This document shows, piece after piece, positions 25,096 to 33,257 of a DNA stretch of 64,000 bases; position 1 is the stretch's first letter, and every line of letters begins with the position of its first letter. The notes under the pieces are model-generated. The model worked only from the letters and a program-made list of their open reading frames with translations. It did no database searches and was not told the DNA's origin. The stretch is from Sphingobacterium oryzagri. GTDB taxonomy: Bacteria > Bacteroidota > Bacteroidia > Sphingobacteriales > Sphingobacteriaceae. The DNA is taken from assembly GCF_028736175.1 (NCBI RefSeq), contig NZ_CP117880.1:806001-870000 (forward strand), written 5' to 3'. The translations under genes and the position numbers were made by a program.

Positions 25096-26076
25096 TTAGT
25101 ATGCTTTTAGCCAGCCTTTTTCCAAAACCTCTTTCGCATGGTAGGTTAAGATGGAAGTCGCACCAGCACGCTTGAAGCTGAGTAGCGTTTCCATGATGGC
25201 ACGCTCTTCGTTTAGCCAGCCGTTTTGAATGGCAGCCTTCAGCATAGCATATTCACCAGATACATTATAAACCGCGATCGGAAGATCAAAATTGTCATGC
25301 AATAGTTTGACGATGTCGAGGTACGGCAAGCCAGGTTTTACCATCAGAAAATCTGCTCCTTCTTCCATATCCAGTTGCGCTTCAATCAATGCCTCACGTG
25401 CGTTTGCCGGATTCATTTGGTAACTTTTTTTGTCGCCTGCTTTGGGCGCTGAATTTAGGGCGTCGCGGAATGGACCATAAAATGCCGAAGCATATTTTGC
25501 CGTATACGACATCAACGAAACTTGTTTAAAACCGTGGGCATCCAACAATTCGCGAATATAGCCAATTCGGCCATCCATCATGTCGGACGGCGCGATAATA
25601 TCTGCGCCAGCTTCGGCATGTGCTAAGGCCATTTTGCCCAATACTTCAAGCGTTTCATCGTTTTGGATTTCGCCATTTTCAACGATGCCATCGTGCCCGT
25701 CTGAACTGTAGGGATCCATCGCAACATCGGTTACTACACAAGCTTCCGGGAAATTCTTCTTCACTTCTTCTATCGCGCGCAAATACAAGTTGCCTTTTTG
25801 ATAACTTACTGTGGCATATTTGTCTTTCAGGGAATCTTCGATATTAGGAAAGAGATCAAACGCTTTCAATCCCAACTTTAGGCAGCTTTCCACTTCACGC
25901 AAGAGGTTATCTATAGAATACCGAAAAATTCCCGGCATAGAAGACACGGCTGTTTTCTGTTGCTTTCCGTCGACGATAAATAACGGAAATATGAGGTTGG
26001 ACGCCGATAGATGATTTTCCTGAATCATATCTCGGATTACCGCTGATTTTCTGTTTCTTCTTGGGCGTTGTAACAT
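25096..26076 (-). CDS. hemB: Porphobilinogen synthase
   Basis: Condenses two 5-aminolevulinates to porphobilinogen. The 326-residue protein has the active-site lysines in SLMSYTAKYASAFYGPFRDA and in DFLMVKPGLPYLDIV, and the metal-site region VVTDVAMDPYSSDGHDG. The latter has Asp/Ala rather than Cys ligands (VAMDPYSSDGHDG), so it is the non-zinc, Mg-type form. Only 22 bp separates its start from the terminator after hemCD, so it depends on read-through or a promoter inside the preceding gene. Confidence 0.97.
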   Translation of the reverse strand: MLQRPRRNRKSAVIRDMIQENHLSASNLIFPLFIVDGKQQKTAVSSMPGIFRYSIDNLLREVESCLKLGLKAFDLFPNIEDSLKDKYATVSYQKGNLYLRAIEEVKKNFPEACVVTDVAMDPYSSDGHDGIVENGEIQNDETLEVLGKMALAHAEAGADIIAPSDMMDGRIGYIRELLDAHGFKQVSLMSYTAKYASAFYGPFRDALNSAPKAGDKKSYQMNPANAREALIEAQLDMEEGADFLMVKPGLPYLDIVKLLHDNFDLPIAVYNVSGEYAMLKAAIQNGWLNEERAIMETLLSFKRAGATSILTYHAKEVLEKGWLKAY

Positions 26077-26091
26077 GTTTTATTGCTTTAT

Positions 26092-26126
26092 ATAAAAAAA
26101 GGAAGCCTATTTAAACTAGGCTCCTT
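26092..26126 (-). terminator. Terminator between hemCD and hemB
   Basis: A 10-bp stem with one bulged A: AAGGAAGCCTA (26099-26109) with TAGGCTCCTT (26117-26126), followed on the minus strand by seven T. It lies 22 bp upstream of the hemB ATG. Confidence 0.8.
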
Positions 26127-26135
26127 AAAAAATTT

Positions 26136-27725
26136 TTATTCGTATAAACCGAAAATGGCTTCCGACAGCCCTATTTCATCGGGTGTAAAAGGCAGCGTAT
26201 AGGAAAGTCCCATGGCGGCAATGCTTTTTGCTGTAGAATGACCGATACAAATAATCTGCTGTCCCGGATCAACCAAGTTGTCTCTAAAGTAAGCTTCGAC
26301 GTTACTCGGACTTGTAAAGATCAACAGCTCGGCGTTTGATTTATCAACGTTTTCTTCCAGTACCGTTTCGTAGATCGGCATGTCGATTACTTTGGTGTTT
26401 GGCGTTAAGGCTTGCTGGATCGACATCAACGAGTCTTTGGCACGTGGGATAAAAACTGTTTGTCCATCGACCAATTTGGCAAATTCTTTTGCGATATCTT
26501 CGGTTTTGATACCTAAGTTGTCGCCAGAAAAATCAGCAACCCGATCGTATTTGCGCAAGGCGTCTTCAGATCCTCTCCCGAGCACGGCTAGTTTGGTCTT
26601 TTTTAAGATCAACGGATCGAGCTTAAAGAAGTGATCAATAGCATTCTTGCTGTTGAAGAAAATCCAATCCGCACGTTTTAAGATAAAAGAATCAAGTTTA
26701 TTGATCGTAGGATAGATTCGTATTAACGAACGGGCATCAATTTGTACGTTACGTTTGGCCAAGTAGCGGCTTAAATAAGCGTTTTCATCAAGCTCGCGTG
26801 TGATAAATATGCTGGATGGAAACTTTCGATCTTTTTGGAATTTGGCAAAAATTTGTTCTGCCATGCCTTCAGTGGTATCTGATTGCACATACAAACGATC
26901 GGGAAAGTCTTCGTTATCTTCCGCAATGGACGTCCATGCTTCGTATTTTCCTGTTTCGGTTTCCCGGCAGTAACACCCCAGTGGCGCATGACAACCGGCA
27001 TCAAACATGTTTAACACTTTTCGTTCTACGGCAATGGTTTTTGCTACGTCAGGCACGTTGATACCTTGCAAGATGCTGAAAAGCTCGTCATCTGATTCGC
27101 GAATCTGTACGGCCAATACACCTTGTGCAGGTGCCGGTACCACTTCAATAGGCGCAATTTCTTCGATGTGAAAATCAGAAAGATCCATCGCAATACGCTC
27201 TACGCCCGCCTTTGCCAAAACAATAGCGTCATATTGCTCGTCACGTAGTTTTTGAATACGGGTTTGTAAGTTGCCTCGTAAATCGGTAAACTCCAGGTCG
27301 GGACGAAGCGATAGAAGTTGCGCTTTTCTTCGGTTAGAAGAAGTGCCCACTGTAGCATTATGTTTAAGAGAAAGTCGTTTTTTGATATCCACGCAGTCTT
27401 TGTGGATAATGATGAGTTCTGCAGGATCTTCCCGTTCGGAAACGGCTGCAATAATAAGTCCAGGCGGGTTTACCGTGGGTAAATCTTTGTGTGAGTGAAC
27501 AGCAAGGTCGATTTGGGCAGAGAGCAGTTCTTCTTCTAACTCTTTGGTGAAAAATCCTTTACCTTCAAGTTTGTCTAAACGCAGGTGCTGTACAATATCG
27601 CCTTGTGTTTTAATAATCTTTAGTTCGGATTCGACGCCAATTTCAGCTAGGCATGCTTTGACATAATTGGCTTGCCATAGCGCAAGTTGACTACCTCTGG
27701 TTCCAATAATAAGTTTTCTATTCAC
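26136..27725 (-). CDS. hemCD: Fused hydroxymethylbilane synthase / uroporphyrinogen-III synthase
   Basis: The N-terminal ~300 residues are HemC: RKLIIGTRGSQLALWQANYV, then VHSHKDLPT, TSSNRRKAQLL, GNLQTRIQKL, and the dipyrromethane-binding Cys in FDAGCHAPLGCYC. The C-terminal ~215 residues match HemD in length and pattern: FITRELDE, FFNSKNAIDHFF, VDGQTVFIPRAKDS, IFTSPSNVEAYF and a closing CIGHSTAKSIAAMG. The single protein makes hydroxymethylbilane and cyclises it to uroporphyrinogen III. I prefer the GTG at 27725, which gives the normal N-terminus; ATG 27767 would add MPKFVGIFNPKAYR. It lies 105 bp after hemA. Confidence 0.93.
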   Translation of the reverse strand: MNRKLIIGTRGSQLALWQANYVKACLAEIGVESELKIIKTQGDIVQHLRLDKLEGKGFFTKELEEELLSAQIDLAVHSHKDLPTVNPPGLIIAAVSEREDPAELIIIHKDCVDIKKRLSLKHNATVGTSSNRRKAQLLSLRPDLEFTDLRGNLQTRIQKLRDEQYDAIVLAKAGVERIAMDLSDFHIEEIAPIEVVPAPAQGVLAVQIRESDDELFSILQGINVPDVAKTIAVERKVLNMFDAGCHAPLGCYCRETETGKYEAWTSIAEDNEDFPDRLYVQSDTTEGMAEQIFAKFQKDRKFPSSIFITRELDENAYLSRYLAKRNVQIDARSLIRIYPTINKLDSFILKRADWIFFNSKNAIDHFFKLDPLILKKTKLAVLGRGSEDALRKYDRVADFSGDNLGIKTEDIAKEFAKLVDGQTVFIPRAKDSLMSIQQALTPNTKVIDMPIYETVLEENVDKSNAELLIFTSPSNVEAYFRDNLVDPGQQIICIGHSTAKSIAAMGLSYTLPFTPDEIGLSEAIFGLYE

Positions 27726-27830
27726 TCTATATGCTTTTGGGTTGAAAATGCCTACAAATTTAGGCAAATAGTGCTACAGTCCCGACATTTATTGTCAGAA
27801 TTAGGCAAAAATGAAAAATAAGACAACGAT

Positions 27831-29072
27831 TTAGTTGATTTCCGATTGCGAATTTTTTACGAGAATTTCCTTGGCCATTAACATCGGTACTTTAATGTAT
27901 TTTTTCTCCATGTAATTGATGACCTTTTCCAAAACTTTGCGTGCCTCCGGATCAAGCTTCTGCACATCTTGTGCAAAGACTTCATTGAGTGCAAATGATT
28001 TGATTTCCTTAATCTTCTCGGGGACTTCACGCATCGCAACTTCTACGCGGCGTTGTTTGATCATCGGAAGAAATTCTTGTATATTTTGTTGGATGATGGC
28101 ATCAGCGCTTTCCAACTCATTATAGCGGTCTTGCTTATTCTTTTCGGCAATAGCTTGTAAGCTGCTTACTTCGATATAATGGATAGGGAAGGTAGCCACC
28201 ACTTCGGCATCAAGATCATTTGGTACGGCAAGATCCACGACTATTTTTTTGTCGGTTTCACCGTTGAGCAGCATTTTATACAGGTTTACATCGATGATAG
28301 CTTCCGGTGAGCCGGTGCAGACGATCATCACGTCAAATCCTTTTTTGTATTGTCCCAGCTCCGATAGGGGATAGGCTTCACCATTTAACTCTGCCGCGAG
28401 TTTCTCCGCATTTTTTAATGTACGGTTGAAAACCGTAAAATTGGAATGTTGGTGTTTCTTTAAGTATTTCGCAAGGTTTTGGTTGGTTTCACCCGAGCCG
28501 ATCACCAAGATGCGTGAGTTGTGCGGTAGCTTGGTTTCTTTGAGTTTACGATAGGCAAGGGAAACCACCGAAATAGGGTTGCGTGAGATGTTGGTGTACG
28601 TGTAGACTTCTTTGGCTGTTTTTACCAAACGATCCATAACCAGACGCAAGTAATCACCAGTAAAACCGGCTTCACGGCAGCGTTCGTATGCACGACGTAC
28701 CTGTGCCAGGATTTCTTTTTCGCCAACCACCAAACTTTCTAAAGAACATGACATGCGGAATAAATGATTCAACGCATCCATGCCCGAATATCTGGTTACC
28801 TGCCCAAGATAGCATTGCAAGCGCTCGCTAGGAACACAGAAGTTCATCCGGTGCATAAAGTTCGCGATAAACTCATCGTTCAACTCATGCGCGCCAGAAA
28901 AGACAAACTCCACACGATTGCACGTAGCGATGTAAAAAATCTCTGGAATATCTAACGTATTCTTTAGGTTAATTAAGCGTTCTTCCAACTCCTCGTTGCA
29001 GATGACTAAATTTCCCAAGTCTTTTAATTCGACGTGCTTGTGGGTAAATGCTATAACTTTTAAATTCTTCAA
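27831..29072 (-). CDS. hemA: Glutamyl-tRNA reductase
   Basis: NADPH-dependent reduction of glutamyl-tRNA to glutamate-1-semialdehyde, the committed step of haem synthesis. The 413-residue protein has the catalytic Cys51 in IATCNRVEF, the SCSLESLVVGEKEILAQVRRA segment, the Rossmann loop VIGSGETNQNLAKYL and the C-terminal dimerisation helices. First gene of the haem cluster. Minus-strand TACATTTG at 29102-29109 is a good -7 element 29 bp upstream. I see no haem-responsive operator. Confidence 0.97.
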   Translation of the reverse strand: MKNLKVIAFTHKHVELKDLGNLVICNEELEERLINLKNTLDIPEIFYIATCNRVEFVFSGAHELNDEFIANFMHRMNFCVPSERLQCYLGQVTRYSGMDALNHLFRMSCSLESLVVGEKEILAQVRRAYERCREAGFTGDYLRLVMDRLVKTAKEVYTYTNISRNPISVVSLAYRKLKETKLPHNSRILVIGSGETNQNLAKYLKKHQHSNFTVFNRTLKNAEKLAAELNGEAYPLSELGQYKKGFDVMIVCTGSPEAIIDVNLYKMLLNGETDKKIVVDLAVPNDLDAEVVATFPIHYIEVSSLQAIAEKNKQDRYNELESADAIIQQNIQEFLPMIKQRRVEVAMREVPEKIKEIKSFALNEVFAQDVQKLDPEARKVLEKVINYMEKKYIKVPMLMAKEILVKNSQSEIN

Positions 29073-29101
29073 AGCCTATCTTGCTCTATATTTTCTCCCT
29101 G

Positions 29102-29109
29102 CAAATGTA
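29102..29109 (-). promoter_or_regulatory. Putative -7 element of the hemA promoter
   Basis: Minus-strand TACATTTG matches TAnnTTTG. A TTTTTG lies 23 bp further upstream, slightly beyond the usual spacing. It is the only such motif in the 292-bp gap between hemA and the divergent membrane protein gene. The rest of that gap is AT-rich and has no other feature I can support. Confidence 0.4.
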
Positions 29110-29364
29110 GATGAAAACGAAGGGTTTTATGTCAAAAATCTGTCAATACGGAGAATTTAGAATGATTTTAAATAATTTCAAAATTTTATTAAAACATTGG
29201 TTAATAGCACTTTGTGGATCATCTCTACGCTTTTGCTGACATACATCATTTATTTCCTAGGGAAGATGTAACCTTGCTTAGCTATTTTTTTTATTTTTTT
29301 CTGCCGAAGGATGATAGAATGGCTACAGAATTGTAAATCTTTGTACAGAATTTAAAACACGTTT

Positions 29365-29784
29365 ATGCATATTCTTCGAAAACCGTTTGCTCTTATTGGC
29401 ATCTTTATCTCGGCGCTTGCGCCAGTGTTTCTACCGTTCCTGAAAGTTCCTATCAAAGGTAACTGGAATCTGTATCAGGCGGATGTGAGTCTTTTTTTGA
29501 TTACTTATGCCCTGTTGGGCCTGTGTGTGTTGGCCTTTTTTCTTCGGAAAGTGTTCTTTTACCGCTTGTGTACAAAAATTTATTTGGGTTGGTGTACGCT
29601 GGGCTTTATTGCCGTGTATTTTAAAATCAATAATTATTTTGGCATGAAGCTGGTCGATGGTTTGCTATCCAAAACCATTCATCTTCAGTGGGGCTGGTTT
29701 GTCTTATTTGCTGGCGCCTTGATACTGTTGGTTAGCGTAAAGAAAGTAGCGCCGATTGAAGTAGCTTCGGAAAACGAGGCTTAG
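29365..29784 (+). CDS. Four-helix membrane protein of unknown function
   Basis: A 139-residue protein with four transmembrane helices (about residues 8-27, 41-62, 70-90, 110-128), short loops and an Asn/Lys-rich turn (FKINNYFG). The C-terminus is acidic. It stands alone, divergent from hemA, and is followed by a large hairpin. I do not recognise the family. Confidence 0.65.
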   Translation: MHILRKPFALIGIFISALAPVFLPFLKVPIKGNWNLYQADVSLFLITYALLGLCVLAFFLRKVFFYRLCTKIYLGWCTLGFIAVYFKINNYFGMKLVDGLLSKTIHLQWGWFVLFAGALILLVSVKKVAPIEVASENEA

Positions 29785-29797
29785 CGGCGCTTGATCT

Positions 29798-29850
29798 ATC
29801 CCTTAGTCTCTTTTATGGTGTTATCCATTGACCATAAAAGAGACCAGGGT
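29798..29850. terminator. Long inverted repeat between convergent genes
   Basis: Perfect 14-bp stem GTCTCTTTTATGGT (29806-29819) with ACCATAAAAGAGAC (29831-29844), extended by CCCT with AGGG after a small internal loop. There is no T-run on either side, so it may be a bidirectional transcript end formed by structure alone. Confidence 0.6.
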
Positions 29851-29856
29851 GATACG

Positions 29857-30501
29857 TTATCGCTTGTTGGGGCGATGGGATATGAAATGATCCTTTAATT
29901 TATCCAATCCGATATTTTCTTCCGGTTTATCCAGCTCAAAGCGCCAAACTTTGCTGTCGGTAATTTCATCATGATCTTTTGATTGAATCAAATCCAACGG
30001 TTTCACGCGAAACTCTTTTTGCAAAGGCGGCAGCGGACTGTGCGCTTGCGTGCTGTAGCGCAAAATATGGATAGCAAAATTGGGCCACTTGCCAACGCTG
30101 TTGAAATTGGCTGTATACACCTGTACAAAATCTCTCGACGGAATCTTCTGCGAAAATACGCCGGTGACTTTATTGCCACTAATCTCACTTACGGTGACGA
30201 GTAATTCAAAAGAGCTGTGGTTGATGAGCAGAAACTTAGCCAATCCTTCGCGTTGTTCGCCTTCCACCGCCAGGTATATGCCGCGGGTTACAAAAGGCAG
30301 GTTTGTGGGTGCAGGGCTTTCGATATCGTCATCTGCCCGGCGCATATTACCGTGCACCAGCGTGACTTTGCTGACGAGAACCGGGATTTCAAATCCCGAT
30401 TCATCGGTTACACCGATAATATCATTTTTTTGAAAAGAGGTAATATGTCCTTCTATGGGTTCATCGACAAAACGAACCAGGTCGCCAATTTTATATTTCA
30501 T
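29857..30501 (-). CDS. DUF2027-type protein
   Basis: About 214 residues from ATG 30501 (MKYKIGDLVRFVDEPIEGHI). The N-terminal 50 residues form a KOW/Tudor-like small barrel (GDLVRFVDE, GVTDESGFEIPVLVSKVTLVH), as seen at the start of MutS2/Smr-associated DUF2027 proteins. A beta-rich central domain follows. Many relatives carry a C-terminal Smr nuclease domain; none is visible here, as the protein ends soon after LDKPEENIGLDKLKDHF. It lies 13 bp after the aminotransferase gene. Role unknown. Confidence 0.7.
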   Translation of the reverse strand: MKYKIGDLVRFVDEPIEGHITSFQKNDIIGVTDESGFEIPVLVSKVTLVHGNMRRADDDIESPAPTNLPFVTRGIYLAVEGEQREGLAKFLLINHSSFELLVTVSEISGNKVTGVFSQKIPSRDFVQVYTANFNSVGKWPNFAIHILRYSTQAHSPLPPLQKEFRVKPLDLIQSKDHDEITDSKVWRFELDKPEENIGLDKLKDHFISHRPNKR

Positions 30502-30514
30502 TGTTTTTTCTTTT

Positions 30515-31591
30515 TTAATGTTGATCAACTATACGGAGTAATCGATGGATGTCATCTTCCGTATTGTACAAGTGAATCCCGATCCGGATACCTGTGCCAC
30601 GCGGAAAGCAGGATATGCCTGCCTCCATAAATTCAGCATAACGCGTTGGTGACACCTGTATATTGATTAAGGTCGAGCGTTCTTCCCGAAGGGCTACTTC
30701 TGGTAAAAGAAGAGCGCGATTGTTTAATTCTTCGTGTGCGATGTGGCTAAGGTGCTGTACATGCTGCTGTATGTTTTCCAAACCTTGGCTTTGCAAAAAT
30801 GCTAACGACTGTCTGAGGGTTCCGTGGCTAAGTGTTTCTTGGTGTCCGGGCTCAAAAAATGTTTGTAATATAGATTTGTTTGCCCACATCGCTTCTTTAG
30901 GACGAGGGATATCTCGGAGCTGCGTTTCCAAAAGTTCGATCAACCGATCGCCCAGCAGCATAAAGCCATTGCCAAAGCCCGATAACAACCATTTGTAACC
31001 GCTGCCGCCAATTGCATCAAATCCGGCATCCTGAAAAGTAAATGGCTCGGTGCCGAAAAACTGGGTGCCGTCGCCGATAATTAGCAGGTCGGGAAATGTT
31101 GCTTTAAGCGTTTTGATAAAGTCCAGGCCTATTTTTACACCTGTAATATATTGTATGAGACTTAGGATAAAAACATCGGGTTTGTATTTTTTTACAGCTT
31201 GGAGAATATCCTCTTCTACATGATGCGTGATATCGATGCTGTGAAAGGCAAAGCCCCGGCTGATGATCGGATAATTGAGTGAAGGATAATCTTCATTCAA
31301 CAGCAAAAAGGTGTAGGTGCGCGGTAAGCGGTCTAACAATGTGCTGTAACCAAAAGAAAAGTTGGGCGTACAAAAAACCTGTTCGCTTTTGGCTGCAAAT
31401 GTGCTGGCAATCGTCTGGCGAACGCTGTTAACCAAATCTGCCTGCTGATCGCGCAATGAGCCTTTGAGATCAAAAAATGCGACTTCCCGTTGGCGTCGCC
31501 AGTCGTGTACCTGCCTCGGGATAATGCCATTCCCAGGTGTGTTGAGGTAGGTGAGATCTGCTGGGATGTCAAAATGCTGTTTAAAGTGCAT
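30515..31591 (-). CDS. Class V PLP aminotransferase
   Basis: About 358 residues from ATG 31591, which overlaps the end of aat by 11 bp. The fold-type I pattern of NifS/kynureninase-like enzymes is visible: TYLNTPGNGIIPRQV at the N-terminus, DLLIIGDGTQFFGTEPF with the PLP-binding Asp, and the lysine in GGSGYKWLLSGFGNGFM. The C-terminal arm ends in GTGIRIGIHLYNTEDDIHRL. It resembles the isopenicillin-N-epimerase-like/selenocysteine lyase group; substrate is unknown. Overlap with aat shows cotranslation. Confidence 0.85.
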   Translation of the reverse strand: MHFKQHFDIPADLTYLNTPGNGIIPRQVHDWRRQREVAFFDLKGSLRDQQADLVNSVRQTIASTFAAKSEQVFCTPNFSFGYSTLLDRLPRTYTFLLLNEDYPSLNYPIISRGFAFHSIDITHHVEEDILQAVKKYKPDVFILSLIQYITGVKIGLDFIKTLKATFPDLLIIGDGTQFFGTEPFTFQDAGFDAIGGSGYKWLLSGFGNGFMLLGDRLIELLETQLRDIPRPKEAMWANKSILQTFFEPGHQETLSHGTLRQSLAFLQSQGLENIQQHVQHLSHIAHEELNNRALLLPEVALREERSTLINIQVSPTRYAEFMEAGISCFPRGTGIRIGIHLYNTEDDIHRLLRIVDQH

Positions 31592-32237
31592 GGGGTGTAA
31601 TGTTTTGCTGTTGGAGAATTTGATAATAGTCGTTGCCATCCATATCCATCGCGCCTAATGATGCCAGATGCTCGGTATATACCTGGCAATCTATCAATTT
31701 AAAATCAAATTGTTGACACAAATAAATGAATGCCAGTTTAGAAGCATTGGAAACATCAGCAAACATGCTTTCGCCGCAAAAAACATCGCCAACTTGTATG
31801 CCGTAAAGTCCGCCAACTAACTTGCCCGTTTTATCGAAGGTTTCTATGCTGTGCGCGTATCCCAGTTTGTGCAAATGGAGGTAGGCTGCCTGCATATCGT
31901 TAGTTATCCAGGTGCCATCTTGTCCTTTTCGTTCAACAGCTGCGCAACGTTGGATGACATCTTGAAAAGCGGTGTTGTGTTTACAATGTAAGGTATCCTT
32001 TCGCATAAACTGGCGCATACTTTTGCTGATTTTCAGCTGAAGCGGGTCGAGTACAAAGCGCGTGTGTGGCGCGTACCAAAGAATAGGGCTGTCTTCCGAA
32101 TACCAAGGGAAAATACCATGTTCATACGCCAATAAAAGCCGATCTGGAGCGAGATCGCCACCGACGGCCAGCAGCCCGTCTTCATCAGCGAGCGACGGAT
32201 GCGGAAACGCTAAACGTTGATCTAAGCGATAGGGCAT
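31581..32237 (-). CDS. aat: Leucyl/phenylalanyl-tRNA--protein transferase
   Basis: Adds Leu or Phe from aminoacyl-tRNA to N-terminal Lys/Arg of proteins, marking them for ClpAP degradation in the N-degron pathway. The 218-residue protein carries the family blocks FPHPSLADEDGLLAVGGDL, YEHGIFPWYSEDSPILWYAP, RFVLDP, and GGLYGIQVGDVFCGESMF. It is 30 bp downstream of rbfA and overlaps the aminotransferase gene. Length is typical. Confidence 0.96.
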   Translation of the reverse strand: MPYRLDQRLAFPHPSLADEDGLLAVGGDLAPDRLLLAYEHGIFPWYSEDSPILWYAPHTRFVLDPLQLKISKSMRQFMRKDTLHCKHNTAFQDVIQRCAAVERKGQDGTWITNDMQAAYLHLHKLGYAHSIETFDKTGKLVGGLYGIQVGDVFCGESMFADVSNASKLAFIYLCQQFDFKLIDCQVYTEHLASLGAMDMDGNDYYQILQQQNITPHAL

Positions 32238-32267
32238 AACCTATGTACACGAAAAAAAACTAGATGG

Positions 32268-32639
32268 TTAATCTGGTTGTCTAGGTTCTTTACTAATTTC
32301 TTCAAACAGCTTGTCCATGTGCTCCACATATTCGTTGGTGTCATCCAGGAAAAACTCCAATTGTGGAACAATGCGCGCCTGGTTTTTAATGCGGGCACCT
32401 AATTTATACCGGATTTCATTTGTTTTGCTCTGAATGTTTGCAAGATCGTCTTTTGCCGTTTTCGTGTTTAGAAAACTTAAGTAAACCCTTGCAATAGCCA
32501 AATCGGGTGTTACACGCACTTTCGTAACGGTAATAAACGCACCTGGAGCCCAAGCGCCGCCATCTCGTTGGAATAGCTCGGCTAAATCTTGCTGTATTAC
32601 TCCTGCAAATCGTTGTTGTCTCTTACTTTCTGTTCCCAT
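32268..32639 (-). CDS. rbfA: 30S ribosome-binding factor A
   Basis: Assembly factor for the 30S subunit, needed for 16S 5'-end maturation and cold growth. The 123-residue protein has the KH-like core VTPDLAIARVYLSFL, NEIRYKLGARIKNQARIVPQLEFFLDD, typical of RbfA. It starts the operon rbfA-aat-aminotransferase-DUF2027. A -7 element with an overlapping palindrome lies 54 bp upstream. Confidence 0.95.
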   Translation of the reverse strand: MGTESKRQQRFAGVIQQDLAELFQRDGGAWAPGAFITVTKVRVTPDLAIARVYLSFLNTKTAKDDLANIQSKTNEIRYKLGARIKNQARIVPQLEFFLDDTNEYVEHMDKLFEEISKEPRQPD

Positions 32640-32692
32640 AGCATGTATTTTATTGTTTTGCCCGTTTAGATCGAGCGACTAGGTACCATCTA

Positions 32693-32719
32693 CAAAGATA
32701 CTAATAAATGATTAGTATC
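32693..32719 (-). promoter_or_regulatory. rbfA -7 element overlapped by a 9-bp palindrome
   Basis: Minus-strand TATCTTTG (32700-32693) is an exact -7 match. GATACTAAT (32697-32705) and ATTAGTATC (32711-32719) form a perfect palindrome with a 5-nt spacer that covers the first half of the -7 element and the spacer region. It may be an operator, or a hairpin in a longer transcript arriving from upstream. Confidence 0.45.
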
Positions 32720-32724
32720 ACATG

Positions 32725-32907
32725 AAAAAGAAAAAGCGTATCACAGGTCGAGATACGCTTTCAGAACAAAATTAGTTTATAAATGGTTAGCTGTATTTTT
32801 TCAAGATTTAAGACCTTCGTCTATCAAATTTAGTTTGTTTAACCTCGGTAATAAAGTGTGAGTAAAAACTCACTTCTCTATTTTCTTCTTTTCCATTTCC
32901 CCTTTAC
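32725..32907 (-). ncRNA. Candidate small RNA (or attenuated leader) upstream of rbfA
   Basis: A consensus promoter starts a minus-strand transcript near 32907. It ends at a perfect 10-bp terminator stem, AAAGCGTATC (32733-32742) with GATACGCTTT (32752-32761), followed on the minus strand by TTCTTTTTC. The RNA would be about 183 nt. Near its 5' end is a GTGAGT/ACTCAC hairpin, preceded by a very short frame of eight codons (MEKKKIEK). No longer open frame is present. It may be an independent sRNA, or a leader whose terminator controls read-through into rbfA. I cannot assign a known RNA family. Confidence 0.5.
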
Positions 32908-32912
32908 TTCTA

Positions 32913-32943
32913 CAAACATAGGTATATAAATAATTCGTGCAAA
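32913..32943 (-). promoter_or_regulatory. Consensus promoter of the rbfA-upstream RNA
   Basis: Minus strand TTTG (32943-32940), exactly 19 bp, TATGTTTG (32920-32913). This is a full match to the Bacteroidota consensus and has the same spacing as rRNA promoter P2 in this window. Confidence 0.6.
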
Positions 32944-33257
32944 GCTTTATTTTAAAAAAAAGTAAGTGCTCACTTTTTTATTGTGTTTCCGCGCGATAGA
33001 CGCATATAACTCTATTTATATATTTTTATTTTACATTCGGGTAGATATGCCAGAAGTGTTTATAACGCTTAATTATGGAACGAAATGAATATAAACCAGC
33101 AGGTATGGTGCGCGATTTTATTTACAAATATTGCAGACCGACCGAAAAGCGCTTCATTTCTTACTGAAGAATAGTAAATTTGAAAACCGGTTTTTGAAGG
33201 AGGGACTTTTACAAGGCTCTTCGCGGTAGGTAAGAAGAATAAAGCAATATATTTGGA
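32944..33257. other. Intergenic region before argH
   Basis: AT-rich, with no convincing gene. It contains a T-flanked small inverted repeat AAGTGCTCACTT (about 32965-32976), the palindrome AAAACCGGTTTT (33183-33194), which could be a regulator site for argH, and TATATTTG (33248-33255) just 2 bp before the argH ATG. A minus-strand open frame across the argH start lacks coding character. Confidence 0.4.

Noticed and set aside
29162..29271. Two short overlapping frames upstream of the membrane gene, one encoding a membrane-helix-like stretch (WIISTLLLTYIIYFLGKM)
   Set aside because: The hydrophobic frame has only a TTG start and the ATG frame stops after 25 codons. A broken small membrane-protein gene is possible but cannot be supported without homologues.
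33181..33196. AAAACCGGTTTT as an ArgR-type operator for argH
   Set aside because: It is a palindrome, but no similar site is present before the argG operon, so a shared arginine operator is not supported.
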